A stretch of 64,000 bases of DNA from Halomonas sp. A40-4 (GCF_015767635.1 NZ_CP065230.1:2790001-2854000), one strand, 5' to 3'; numbered from the stretch's first letter, positions 36,778 through 45,347 are shown. The notes: generated by a model from the letters alone, not told the origin. Translations and numbers: made by a program.

Positions 36778-38608
36778 AGAAGCCTCCTGGCTGACTGACG
36801 TGACGGACGAGTGGCGCTTGCGCCGGGTCGCCGTGCACCGCATGATGCAACGATTGATCCCGAACGGAGGCGTCATGCCCGACTCCATGGAACGTACGAA
36901 TCGATTGAGCCCCGACGCTGACGTCATCCCGGACGCGACTTGGCAGCGCCTGCTGGCAGGACAGTCCCTGGATGATGACAAGCCGATGGCCAGCGAACTG
37001 GCGAGCAGTCTGGCGCCCCTGGCAACGACGGCGTCGTGGGTGGTGGCGCAGTTGGGGCAAAGCCTGGACGGACGGATCGCCACCCAGAGCGGTCACTCCC
37101 ACTACATCAACGGTCGGGCGAGTCTTGTGCATCTGCACCGGCTGAGGGGGCTTGCCGATGCCGTGGTCATCGGTGCTGGCACCGCCGAGGCCGATGATCC
37201 CCAGTTGACCGTGCGCCACGTTAGCGGCGTTCACCCCACCCGCGTTGTGCTTGACCCGCGTGGCCGCGTGCCGATGGATCGGCAACTGTTTCGAACCAGC
37301 GTGGCGCCCACGCTGCATGTGGTTGGGCCAGATGCCTCGCTTCCCGACCCGCCCGCGGGCGTAGAGCGCTGCGTGCTGCCACTGAATGACCGAGGCCAGT
37401 TTGCGCCCTGCGATGTCATTGAACTGCTCGGCACCCACCAATTGCACCGGATACTGGTCGAGGGCGGCGGGGTTACCGTCTCGCAATTTATCGAGGCAGG
37501 CGTGGTAGACCGACTGCACTTGCTTGTCGCACCGCTGTTGATCGGCTCGGGGCGCCCCGGCTTGCAGATGACGCCCATCGAAACGCTGGACACTGCGCTG
37601 CGCCCCGCGCTGCGAACCTTCCGTTGTGGAGAAGACACCCTGTTCGACGTCCTGCTGCGCCCGGCCACTTTCGGGGGGTAGCGCCGCATGGCGTCGGCCG
37701 AAGGCCACCCAAAGGCCCGGCAGGCTGGCCAACAGCACAACCACACCGTAAGCCAGCGACACCGCCACACCCTGGGCGGCGGGCAAACCCACCCCTACCC
37801 AGACGCCTGCTGCGGCGCCTTCACGCACGCCCCAACCGGCCACCGAGAAAGGCACCAGCATGGCAAGCAACACCACCGGCGCCAGGGCCAGCAAGCTCAA
37901 CACCGGCAGTTCAACGCCGATCGCCCGCGCTGCGCAAACCATGACCAGTCCATAACTGAGCACAATGGTCAGCGAGGACAATAATTGAAGAGGCCAGACA
38001 CCAGCCGTAAACAGGCCACGCTGAATATCCCGGCCAACGGACAGGCACCAGCCAGGCAGGTGAATCAACCCTTTACGTGCCAGGCCGACAAGCGCCGAGA
38101 TAAACCCTGTGGCCAGCATCCCTGCGACGCCGATGGATAACCACACCGGCCAGCCGAGCGCTGCCTGCCACAGTGGCGACAGCGCAAGCGCCACAAGCGT
38201 CAGCAGCCCCATAGCCACCTGGCCCGAGACCCGTTCGATAATCACCGCGCGCCACGCGCGCCCCCTGGAGGCGGATTGTCTGGCATGCCGATGGGCACGC
38301 CCCGCATCGCCCAATACCCCACCCGGCAATAACTGGTTGACCAGCAAGGCCAGGTAGTACTCACGCAGCGCGTAGCCAAAGCGCATGGGTACCTGGATCA
38401 ACCTTGCCGTCAGCTGCCACCGCCAGGCGCTGAGAACAACCTGACCCACGCTAATCAGTAGCGCCAGCAGCACCCAACCAGGTGACAGGCGCTGTACCTG
38501 CGCGACAATCGCCTGGGGGTCAACCCACAGTGCCACGGCCACCAGCAACAAGCCGCTGACGGCTACGCGACGTAGCCACGGGGACTGCCACCACTGCGGA
38601 TTGGCCAT
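36764..38608 (-). CDS. YbhN/LPG-synthase-TM-like membrane protein (3' part doubtful)
   Basis: ATG 38608 (after AAGGG) begins MANPQWWQSPWLRRVAV. The first about 320 residues form a UPF0104/lysylphosphatidylglycerol-synthase-type membrane domain with eight or so helices and LLVNQLLPGGVLGDAGRA, SAWRWQL and AGWGVREGAAAG motifs. The frame then has no stop until 36764, passing antisense through the whole RibD-like gene; the about 290 residues coded there look like non-protein (rich in Arg, Gln, His). Either the real stop was lost or this tail is translated. The membrane domain may move a lipid-linked intermediate, a guess from its family. Four bases separate it from the upstream gene. Confidence 0.7.
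   Translation of the reverse strand: MANPQWWQSPWLRRVAVSGLLLVAVALWVDPQAIVAQVQRLSPGWVLLALLISVGQVVLSAWRWQLTARLIQVPMRFGYALREYYLALLVNQLLPGGVLGDAGRAHRHARQSASRGRAWRAVIIERVSGQVAMGLLTLVALALSPLWQAALGWPVWLSIGVAGMLATGFISALVGLARKGLIHLPGWCLSVGRDIQRGLFTAGVWPLQLLSSLTIVLSYGLVMVCAARAIGVELPVLSLLALAPVVLLAMLVPFSVAGWGVREGAAAGVWVGVGLPAAQGVAVSLAYGVVVLLASLPGLWVAFGRRHAALPPESGRAQQDVEQGVFSTTEGSQRGAQRSVQRFDGRHLQAGAPRADQQRCDKQVQSVYHACLDKLRDGNPAALDQYPVQLVGAEQFNDIAGRKLASVIQWQHAALYARGRVGKRGIWPNHMQRGRHAGSKQLPIHRHAATRVKHNAGGVNAANVAHGQLGIIGLGGASTDDHGIGKPPQPVQMHKTRPTVDVVGVTALGGDPSVQALPQLRHHPRRRRCQGRQTARQFAGHRLVIIQGLSCQQALPSRVRDDVSVGAQSIRTFHGVGHDASVRDQSLHHAVHGDPAQAPLVRHVSQPGGFYVSH
36875..37681 (+). CDS. RibD C-terminal-domain reductase
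   Basis: 268 residues with the dihydrofolate-reductase-like fold of RibD/RibG reductases: WVVAQLGQSLDGRIATQSG, HYINGRASLVHLHRLR, DAVVIGAGTAEADDPQLTVR, RVVLDPRGRVP and RILVEGGGVTVSQFIEAG. It has no N-terminal deaminase domain. The usual reaction reduces the ribosyl side chain of the GTP-derived diaminopyrimidine with NADPH. GGAGG precedes ATG 36875. It is divergent from the cyclohydrolase gene by 97 bases. Its whole length is antisense to an open frame continuing from the membrane-protein gene at 38608. Confidence 0.88.
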   Translation: MPDSMERTNRLSPDADVIPDATWQRLLAGQSLDDDKPMASELASSLAPLATTASWVVAQLGQSLDGRIATQSGHSHYINGRASLVHLHRLRGLADAVVIGAGTAEADDPQLTVRHVSGVHPTRVVLDPRGRVPMDRQLFRTSVAPTLHVVGPDASLPDPPAGVERCVLPLNDRGQFAPCDVIELLGTHQLHRILVEGGGVTVSQFIEAGVVDRLHLLVAPLLIGSGRPGLQMTPIETLDTALRPALRTFRCGEDTLFDVLLRPATFGG

Positions 38609-38612
38609 GGCG

Positions 38613-40559
38613 TTACCCTTCCCCCTGGAGTTGCGTCTCATTGGGCACGGCCAGCAGATCACGGTGGCCAACCCAGATACCCAGCTCACCGCTGGCGACC
38701 GCCTGGCGACGCTGTCCCGCCCAGTCGGCAATGCGGCCAGCGGCATCAGGCGCGTGTTCCTCGGCCGCCAATGCCCAGCCATCAATCAATGACGTCATCA
38801 GTGGTTGATGATCGGGGTTATCCGCCAATAACTGCCACGGCGTATCCGCTTCTTCAACGCGGTAATTAACGACCTTGAAGGCAGCGGCAAGAGTGGCATG
38901 CGCGCGGCCGCCGAGGGCATCGCCAAGGCCTTTATCCCGCTGCTGATGGGCACGAAAAAGATCGAGTACCCATTGATCTTCGTCATCGGCAACCGGCCGT
39001 TGATGACGGTCGGTAAACCACCACTCACCGGTAACACTGAGCGCCATGAGCACCCCCTGACGATGCGCAGCGCAGTGGGCAACCAGTTGATCAATCCAGG
39101 ACTTCGAGACCAAATCGAGCAGTGCCGAAGCGCAAATAAGGTGAGCGCCATTCAATGCAGGGGTGTCGAGACGGGCGAACGATGCCGTCTCTGTGTCGGC
39201 AGCGATCGGCTGTCCGTTTATATCCCGCAACGTCATCACCCGCGCCCGGGCGTCCCCAAGCAAGGTGGTGTCGTGGTCGAGCAGGGTCCAGGTTTGCGGG
39301 CCGGATAGTCGGGGTACCAGGAAGTGAACATTGCTGCCCCGGCCACAGCCCAGATCCACTAGCCGATGAGGCGTAGGACAGGCCGACAGCCACTCGTCGG
39401 CAAGGGTGACAAGGTGTTGGGAACGGGAGCCGTGGTCCACCGGCTCACGCAGCGCCAGCCAAGAGGCGGCAAATTCGCTACCCGATATCAGGGGCCTGGG
39501 TGTTGACGCCACTGCACCGGCAAACGCCTCGGCCGCGGCGGGCCAGTCCTTGAGCGTTTGGCGGGCCGCCATCGCCCCCTGGCGCAGTGAAGCACGCAGG
39601 TCGGCATCGCCACAGAACCGCCCGATAGCGCTTTGCAAGGCTTCCACGTCGCCGGGTTCAACGCTTAAACCGGCACCGGTGGGCAAGGTATCGCGTAAGG
39701 CGCCGCCGGTGGTGGTGATCACGGGCAGGCCGTGGGCCAGCGCCTCGGTCACCACCATGCCATAGCCTTCGTACCAGGAAGGCAGCACCAGAGCGTGAGC
39801 ATGTTGATAGGCAGCCTCAAGGGTGTCGCTGTCGCACTCGCCATGCAGGGCAACCTGACCCTCAAGGCCATGAAATTCAATCAGATACTGTAACCTCAGG
39901 GTAAATTCGGCATCCCGTGCGCCACCATAACAGTCACAGCGCCAGCGGCTCGCCGAGAGTCCAGCCAGCGCTTCGATCAGCACGTCCTGGCCTTTACGGG
40001 GCGTCAAGGTCGCTACGCACAATAAGTTCAGTGACTCACCCGGCTCGCAGGCGGGGCTCACTGGCGCCTGCTCAACGCCGGGCTCAACAACGGTCGTATT
40101 CGCTTTGAGCGGGATCGCATACGTATCCGCCAGCACCGACAGGCGGCGGGCGGTGAAGTGGCTGGTCACGATAATCCGCGAAACAGCCGCCAGGGCGCGC
40201 AGCTCGCTTTGGTGGAGCCGCTGCTGATCATCCGCCCCCAGGCCCGATTCATCACCCAGCGGGTGATGCACCAGCGCCGTGATAGCCAGACGATCCACAT
40301 GGCGGGTTACCACGTCAGGCAATGCCCCCATGGCCAAGCCGTCGATGACGACCATTGCGCCATCGGGCTGGGCCGCCAATGCATCCGCCAATGCCCGGGT
40401 CGCGGTGGCATCGGCGTCCGGGAACGCCCCATCCAGCCCGATGACCTCGATCGCCCAGCCCTGTGTACGAAGCGCCGAGACAATGCGGGCATCGTAAAGG
40501 TAGCCGCCGGTACGCTGGTTCGGGTCGCCAGCCACCAGCAGGCTGAGTCGCTGGCTCAT
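38613..40559 (-). CDS. Fusion of GT4 glycosyltransferase and SAM methyltransferase
   Basis: 648 residues. Residues 1-350 are a GT-B glycosyltransferase of family 4: DPNQRTGGYLYDARI, NLLCVATLTPRKGQDVLIEAL, LPSWYEGYGMVVTEALAHGLPVI with the nucleotide-sugar-binding Glu. Residues 390-600 are a methyltransferase: HRLVDLGCGRGSNVHFLVPRL, WTLLDHD, and HLICASALLDLVS. The frame opens at 40583, but ATG 40559 overlaps the stop of the PTPS-like gene (ATGA). A single chain thus can add a sugar and a methyl group, probably to the product of this cluster. Confidence 0.88.
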   Translation of the reverse strand: MSQRLSLLVAGDPNQRTGGYLYDARIVSALRTQGWAIEVIGLDGAFPDADATATRALADALAAQPDGAMVVIDGLAMGALPDVVTRHVDRLAITALVHHPLGDESGLGADDQQRLHQSELRALAAVSRIIVTSHFTARRLSVLADTYAIPLKANTTVVEPGVEQAPVSPACEPGESLNLLCVATLTPRKGQDVLIEALAGLSASRWRCDCYGGARDAEFTLRLQYLIEFHGLEGQVALHGECDSDTLEAAYQHAHALVLPSWYEGYGMVVTEALAHGLPVITTTGGALRDTLPTGAGLSVEPGDVEALQSAIGRFCGDADLRASLRQGAMAARQTLKDWPAAAEAFAGAVASTPRPLISGSEFAASWLALREPVDHGSRSQHLVTLADEWLSACPTPHRLVDLGCGRGSNVHFLVPRLSGPQTWTLLDHDTTLLGDARARVMTLRDINGQPIAADTETASFARLDTPALNGAHLICASALLDLVSKSWIDQLVAHCAAHRQGVLMALSVTGEWWFTDRHQRPVADDEDQWVLDLFRAHQQRDKGLGDALGGRAHATLAAAFKVVNYRVEEADTPWQLLADNPDHQPLMTSLIDGWALAAEEHAPDAAGRIADWAGQRRQAVASGELGIWVGHRDLLAVPNETQLQGEG

Positions 40560-40954
40560 AGCGCGCCTTCGTAGCTTGCCCACGCCACATGCGACTCATG
40601 CAGCCTGACCTCAAGATGGGTCAGTCCGCGGGCCGTCGTGCCCATTTCGCCCGCTTTAATCGCGGCGCCAAGCTGATCGTAAATCACCTTGGCCATGAAT
40701 TCCGTGGTGGTGTTATGACCCTGCAGCTCGCTTACCTCATCCAGGTTCTGGTAGTTGTAGCCTGCCAGGACCGCCTTGAGGGTATCGCCAGCCAAACCGA
40801 TATCGATGACCAAGCCGTCATCGTCCAATTCCGGCCGCTGGAAGATAACGTCCACCACGTACGTTGCGCCGTGGGTGCGCTGAGCGGGGCCAAAAACCTC
40901 GCCCTTGAAGCTGTGGGCAATCATAAAGTGGTCACGGACACATAGGCGGTACAT
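40556..40954 (-). CDS. 6-pyruvoyl-tetrahydropterin synthase/QueD homologue with altered active site
   Basis: 132-residue T-fold protein: MYRLCVRDHFMIAHSFKG, THGATYVVDV, VIDIGLAGDTLKAVL, NTTTEFMAKVIYDQL, and RLHESHVAWASYEG. Compared with QueD, His14 and His28 are kept, but the third zinc His is Ala30 (HGA instead of HGH), the catalytic Cys position is Ala24, and the Asp-His catalytic pair is replaced in GYNYQNLDE. The family Glu remains in HES. It therefore probably does not perform standard QueD or PTPS chemistry. AGGAG precedes ATG 40954; the next gene start overlaps its stop. Confidence 0.85.
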   Translation of the reverse strand: MYRLCVRDHFMIAHSFKGEVFGPAQRTHGATYVVDVIFQRPELDDDGLVIDIGLAGDTLKAVLAGYNYQNLDEVSELQGHNTTTEFMAKVIYDQLGAAIKAGEMGTTARGLTHLEVRLHESHVAWASYEGAL

Positions 40955-40983
40955 AAACACTCCTGTCGTATTTCGTATTAGCG

Positions 40984-41967
40984 TTAGTGGGAATAGCGCA
41001 ACCGGTGACACAGTTCGGTACTGCTGGATGACAACAACTCTGGAGCCAGGTCGGGCATGTGGGTAAAGTCACTCTCCCCGCTGATCAGGGCATCCAGGCA
41101 ATCGTCTACCAGCAGTTTCAGTGCCAGGCGGAGCCGCCGCTGATAATCCCAGCGTGGCAGCAAGCGAGGCGGCAACTGACCCACCTGGCTGGCGCGCAGG
41201 GTAAGCCGTTGGGAATGGAAAGCGCCGCCAAGGGGGACTGACACCTCACCCTCGCCGAACCAGCTCATTTCGACGATGCGCCCCTCGTTGCCGACCAGGC
41301 TTAGCGCTTGGCGCAAGCCGTCTGCGTGGCCGCTGGCGTGAATCACGCAGTCCTGTTCGGCACTGGCCTCGTCAGGCAGGCTGAACGGCACGCCCAGCTT
41401 TGTCGCCAGCGGTTCGCGGTCGGGATTGATATCGATCAACTGCACCTCGACGCCGGGTATCCGGGCACATAGATAGGCCACCAGTGCGCCCACCACCCCG
41501 GCACCGATCACGCTGATGCGCTCGCCCAGCACAGGCTCGGCATCCCAGACACCGTTAATCGCGGTTTCCATGTTGGCGGCCAGCACGGCACGCTCGGACG
41601 GCAAGTCATCAGGAAGCGGTAGCACCGCCGACGCGGGTACCACGAAGTAGTCTTGATGGGGATACAGACAAAACACGCGCTGGTTCAGTAACTTGGGCGG
41701 TCCCTGCAGCACATGGCCAACATTAGCGTAACCGTATTTAACCGGCACGGGAAAGTCACCCGCCTGGAAAGGGGCTCGCATGCGGGCAAACTCGCTTTCC
41801 GGCACGCGGGCATTGAATACCAGCGATTCGGTACCACGGCTGATCCCGCTATAGAGGGTACGTACAAGAACGTCATCCTCACCCGCCGCTGGCAATGATT
41901 CATGCCTGAGTTCACCACGGCCTGGGTGGGTCACCCAGAACGCCGTCGCGTTATTGCTGTTGCTCAT
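40984..41967 (-). CDS. MDR-family dehydrogenase, BchC-like
   Basis: 327 residues of the medium-chain dehydrogenase fold. The start of the catalytic domain reads LVRTLYSGISRGTESLVF, with serine where zinc enzymes have the catalytic Cys, a feature shared with BchC-like dehydrogenases. The Rossmann domain has ISVIGAGVVGALVAYLCA and QLIDINPDRE. A zinc-independent oxidation or reduction of a hydroxyalkyl side chain is likely. ATG 41967 follows AAGGAG; the upstream open frame is ignored. First gene of the leftward four-gene operon with the PTPS-like, fusion and membrane genes. Confidence 0.85.
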   Translation of the reverse strand: MSNSNNATAFWVTHPGRGELRHESLPAAGEDDVLVRTLYSGISRGTESLVFNARVPESEFARMRAPFQAGDFPVPVKYGYANVGHVLQGPPKLLNQRVFCLYPHQDYFVVPASAVLPLPDDLPSERAVLAANMETAINGVWDAEPVLGERISVIGAGVVGALVAYLCARIPGVEVQLIDINPDREPLATKLGVPFSLPDEASAEQDCVIHASGHADGLRQALSLVGNEGRIVEMSWFGEGEVSVPLGGAFHSQRLTLRASQVGQLPPRLLPRWDYQRRLRLALKLLVDDCLDALISGESDFTHMPDLAPELLSSSSTELCHRLRYSH

Positions 41968-42210
41968 CAGCACTCCTTCCTTGTGCCGCTCGCTTTTCCT
42001 GGGGTATGCCAATGTACAATGCCGGACCAGTTAGACCGAGCTGGCGTCGAATTGTGTTCACTGGCAGTACCCTTTTAGCGTAGCGTTAAACAAACGGATA
42101 TTCGATATTGCAGACTAGACAACCCTACCTTCTTCTACAAGAATGGTACATATAAAAATATTTGCATCGAATTATTTTATCGATGCGGTGATCGCAATGG
42201 CGGGAGTGCC

Positions 42211-42936
42211 ATGTACTTGTTTACCAATACACCAACCGTTCCGGCCAACAAGCGATGGCAAACGGCCATGGAAGTCTTCCTGGGCGGCATCGCACTGGTT
42301 CTTTCAGGGTGGTTGTTGCCTGGTTTGTTATCCGGACCGCTTAACTGGGGCGTTGCCATTTCCTGTTATGCGCTAATCGGTGGGTTAGTGACGACTTACT
42401 GGCCTCATGGCCTGCTGGGCTGGGCGAACCGGGTGACACTGGTCCGGGCAGTGCTGGTCGCGCTGGTGGCGGGCGCACTGGCCAACCAGGCGTTCATGGC
42501 CGCCATATGGCTCTGGCTTGCCATTGCCATACTCGCTTTGTTGCTGGACGGGGTTGACGGCTGGGTGGCACGCCGCACGCAAAGCGCTTCATCGTTTGGC
42601 GCGCGCTTTGATATGGAGCTGGATGCCCTGCTGATCATGCTGCTCTGCGTAGGCTTGTGGTTTGAGTCGTTGGGCGGCTGGGTGTTGCTGATTGGCGGCA
42701 TGCGCTACCTGTTTGTGGCCGCGGGCTGGCGGTTCACCTGGCTGGCCAAACCGCTGTTTGCCAGTATGCGCCGCAAAACCGTATGCGTCTGGCAGGTAGC
42801 GGCGCTTCTGCTGGCGTTGACGCCGCTGACCTCCTCCGGCGTTGCGGGGATGCTGGCGTTAAGCGCCCTGCTGTCTTTAGCCTATTCGTTCGGGATAGAT
42901 GCGTGGTGGTTGTACCGGCGGGCACACGCTCGTTAG
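42211..42936 (+). CDS. CDP-alcohol phosphatidyltransferase
   Basis: 241 residues with about six membrane helices and the full signature of the family: LLDGVDGWVARRTQSASSFG then ARFDMELDA, i.e. D-x2-D-G-x2-A-R-x8-G-x3-D-x3-D, which binds metal and CDP-alcohol. These enzymes displace CMP from CDP-diacylglycerol or another CDP-alcohol with an acceptor hydroxyl. GGGAG precedes ATG 42211. It is divergent from the BchC-like gene, with a shared 240-base promoter region, suggesting a lipid-forming step in this cluster. Confidence 0.9.
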   Translation: MYLFTNTPTVPANKRWQTAMEVFLGGIALVLSGWLLPGLLSGPLNWGVAISCYALIGGLVTTYWPHGLLGWANRVTLVRAVLVALVAGALANQAFMAAIWLWLAIAILALLLDGVDGWVARRTQSASSFGARFDMELDALLIMLLCVGLWFESLGGWVLLIGGMRYLFVAAGWRFTWLAKPLFASMRRKTVCVWQVAALLLALTPLTSSGVAGMLALSALLSLAYSFGIDAWWLYRRAHAR

Positions 42937-42952
42937 TCTCTATTTGCCTGTA

Positions 42953-43423
42953 TTACTGCTCCAGCCCGAGGCGTTGATGCCATTCGGCCAGACTCTCGTC
43001 CGGGTAGGCATAAAAGCACTTGTCCTGAATCGGCGCGTTGACTTCGACCCACTCCGCCTTGCTACCCAGCATCATGTGCGTTTTCTTTGGCGGCGAAGGC
43101 AACGGCGTATCGAGTGCCGAAGCGAAAGGGTGAATGAGCTCTGGCCATTCGGGATCGTAAACCCAAAGGGCACTGGCGCAATGCTGGCAAAAGTGCCGCT
43201 CGCCGGTGCTTTCCTCGCCGTCGATCACGGCTCGGTAGATGGTGATGTGCTCTTCACCGCTGACCCTCAAGGTACTGCTATCAGCACCCAGGTTGATCGC
43301 ATAACCACCTCCGCCCGCCGTTTTGCGGCATATCGAACAGTAACAGCGGTTAAACGGATAGGGATGGTGTGACTTGACGCTGAACGTCACTGCCTGACAG
43401 TGGCATGATCCTTTGAGCAGCAT
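42953..43423 (-). CDS. GFA/CENP-V domain protein
   Basis: 156 residues with the zinc-binding motifs of the glutathione-dependent formaldehyde-activating (GFA) fold: GSCHCQAVTF, NRCYCSICRKTAG and HFCQHCASALWV. Most members have unknown substrates despite the name. An AAGGAGG site precedes the ATG. It is convergent with the CDP-alcohol transferase gene, 16 bases apart. Confidence 0.9.
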   Translation of the reverse strand: MLLKGSCHCQAVTFSVKSHHPYPFNRCYCSICRKTAGGGGYAINLGADSSTLRVSGEEHITIYRAVIDGEESTGERHFCQHCASALWVYDPEWPELIHPFASALDTPLPSPPKKTHMMLGSKAEWVEVNAPIQDKCFYAYPDESLAEWHQRLGLEQ

Positions 43424-43534
43424 GACGCCTCCTTCACAAGGGTTACCGCAATGGTGGTCAATGAAGAACCGACTAGGCTTGGATAAGCCACTGCCTCTTA
43501 CTATAGTCTAAGGAGCGTTAATCCATCGTGGGAT

Positions 43535-43568
43535 GACACCCACCCCCGTCAAGAGCGTGGCGGGTGTC
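43535..43568 (+). other. Leader hairpin before the phosphoribosyltransferase
   Basis: GACACCC and GGGTGTC form a 7-base stem enclosing about 20 bases, 26 bases upstream of the ATG at 43595. It may be a leader hairpin affecting translation or a terminator of upstream read-through; there is no T-run. Confidence 0.35.
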
Positions 43569-43594
43569 CACCGATAGGTCTTCAGGAGCTCCTC

Positions 43595-44260
43595 ATGTTT
43601 AACCATCAAGAGCGCTTCGAGAATCGACATGACGCAGGACGTCAACTCGCCAAGGCACTAGCCGGCCAACACTACGACGTCGTTCTCTCCCTGCCACGCG
43701 GCGGTGTGCCCGTGGCCTATGAAGTGGCCATAAATCTTCGGCTACCGCTGGACATCCTGGTGGTACGCAAGCTGGGCGCGCCGGGGCATGCCGAGTTCGG
43801 TATCGGTGCGGTAGTGGATGGCGACCCGTCGCAGGTGGTAATGAACCCGAAAACGGTGGAGATGCTGCAGGTACCCGAGCGCTATATTGAAGAGGAAATA
43901 CAACGACAAAAGCGCGAGATTACCCGCCGTCGCCAAGCTTACAGAGGCGACCGAGCGCCGGTGAATGTGAGCGGACGCCGAGTACTACTGATAGATGACG
44001 GTATCGCCACCGGCGGCACGGCCAAGGCCGCCATCAGGGCACTTCAGCAGGCTGGTGCCGCCACTGTCACCCTGGCCGTGCCCGTCGCCCCGGCATCGAC
44101 ACTGGATGAACTGGCTGACGATGTCGTCGATGTGATTTGCCTGGCAACCCCCGAGCCCTTCAACGCCGTAGGCGAGCACTACCGGGACTTTACCCAGACC
44201 AGCGATGACGACGTCATTGGGTTGTTGCAGGCAGCTCGCGACGCCTCAAACGAGGATTAA
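43595..44260 (+). CDS. Phosphoribosyltransferase-domain protein
   Basis: 221 residues of the PRTase type I fold. VVLSLPRGGVPVAYEVA starts the domain, and the PRPP-binding loop is RVLLIDDGIATGGTAKAAIRAL. Members of this group (often with a fused hydrolase in other bacteria) have unknown substrates. A long basic helix (EEIQRQKREITRRRQAYR) lies mid-protein. AGGAG precedes ATG 43595. Single gene, convergent with the LysR gene. Confidence 0.87.
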   Translation: MFNHQERFENRHDAGRQLAKALAGQHYDVVLSLPRGGVPVAYEVAINLRLPLDILVVRKLGAPGHAEFGIGAVVDGDPSQVVMNPKTVEMLQVPERYIEEEIQRQKREITRRRQAYRGDRAPVNVSGRRVLLIDDGIATGGTAKAAIRALQQAGAATVTLAVPVAPASTLDELADDVVDVICLATPEPFNAVGEHYRDFTQTSDDDVIGLLQAARDASNED

Positions 44261-44265
44261 GTAAG

Positions 44266-45228
44266 CTACCGTCTCTCGGTGTCCAGGGTTCGTAGCAGCT
44301 CAGCCACGGCAAGCTCTCCTTCGGTTTCATTGAACTCGAGCGCCAGCACTCCCTGTACAAAACTCAAGAAACGATAGGCGGCGGGCGGTAGACGGCGCTC
44401 TCGACGCACCACGAAGTGCCAGCGGCTTTTTAGCGGAAAACCCTGCAAGGGCAGCTCTTGAACGCCCTTGGGCGAATCCGCAACAACATGGCGCGACAGC
44501 ACCGCCAGCCCCATCCCGGAGGCCACCGCCAGCCGGATCGCCTCGTTGCTGGCGATCTGCTGGGTAGAGTGAAGCTCAATACCCGCGCTGTATAACCAGG
44601 CATCAAACGTATGCCGTGTCGCCGAGCCCGGTTCACGCAGCAGGAAACGCTCTTCTTTCAAGGCCTCCATGGTGAGGTCGTTGATATTCGCCCAGCGATT
44701 ATTTTCGGGCCCTACCACCACCAGCGGATTGCTCAGAAAAGGCGCGGCCATCACGGCGTCGTCCGAAGGCGGGTGGCTAAATACGTAGAGATCGTCTTCG
44801 TGGCGCTCAAAACGATTGAGCATCTGCTGACGGTTGCCGATCTCCACCGTGACATCTACCTGGGGATTGGCCTGACCGAAGGGCCCCAACAGCCGCGGCA
44901 GCACGTATTGGGCAGTGTTCACTAAACCAATACTAAAATGACCACGGCCGCCCCGGTTGTATTCGTCCAGATACTGGCTGAACACATCGGCGCGGCTAAG
45001 CAAGTCCTGACTTAGTTGATAGAGCGCCTGGCCAACCTCGGTGGGGACTACGCGGCTATCTTCCTGGCGCACGATGGGTTCGCCGACAATCTCCCGCAGC
45101 CGTTTCAACTGCTGAGATACCGTCGGCTGGGTCAGATGAAGCCGATTGGCGGTGGCGGTAATCGAGCCTGTGCGAACCACGTCGGCATAAACCTGCAGCA
45201 GACGGAAGGTCAGTTGTCGTACTTTCAT
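44266..45228 (-). CDS. LysR-family regulator of the SbtA gene
   Basis: 320 residues. The N-terminal winged helix is TANRLHLTQPTVSQQLKRL followed by VRQEDSRVVPTEVGQ; the C-terminal domain is a periplasmic-binding-protein-like co-inducer fold. It resembles the CbbR/CmpR-like branch. It is divergent from the sbtA-like gene at 45348, with 119 bases between, so it most likely controls that gene. A 7-base inverted repeat lies 10 bases upstream of its start. Confidence 0.88.
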   Translation of the reverse strand: MKVRQLTFRLLQVYADVVRTGSITATANRLHLTQPTVSQQLKRLREIVGEPIVRQEDSRVVPTEVGQALYQLSQDLLSRADVFSQYLDEYNRGGRGHFSIGLVNTAQYVLPRLLGPFGQANPQVDVTVEIGNRQQMLNRFERHEDDLYVFSHPPSDDAVMAAPFLSNPLVVVGPENNRWANINDLTMEALKEERFLLREPGSATRHTFDAWLYSAGIELHSTQQIASNEAIRLAVASGMGLAVLSRHVVADSPKGVQELPLQGFPLKSRWHFVVRRERRLPPAAYRFLSFVQGVLALEFNETEGELAVAELLRTLDTERR

Positions 45229-45237
45229 CGCTTACAC

Positions 45238-45255
45238 CATAGATAATCATCTATG
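45238..45255. promoter_or_regulatory. LysR-type operator candidate
   Basis: CATAGAT-AATC-ATCTATG is a perfect inverted repeat with 7-base arms in an AT-rich part of the divergent LysR/sbtA gap. LysR proteins typically bind such interrupted palindromes beside their own start. Confidence 0.5.
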
Positions 45256-45347
45256 ACTATATAAACTTTATTTGTTTTCATCAATCTACTGAGATCGCTA
45301 AAGTAGTCGCCCAGCCCATCCAACCCAGCTTTTCAAGGAGAGTAACC

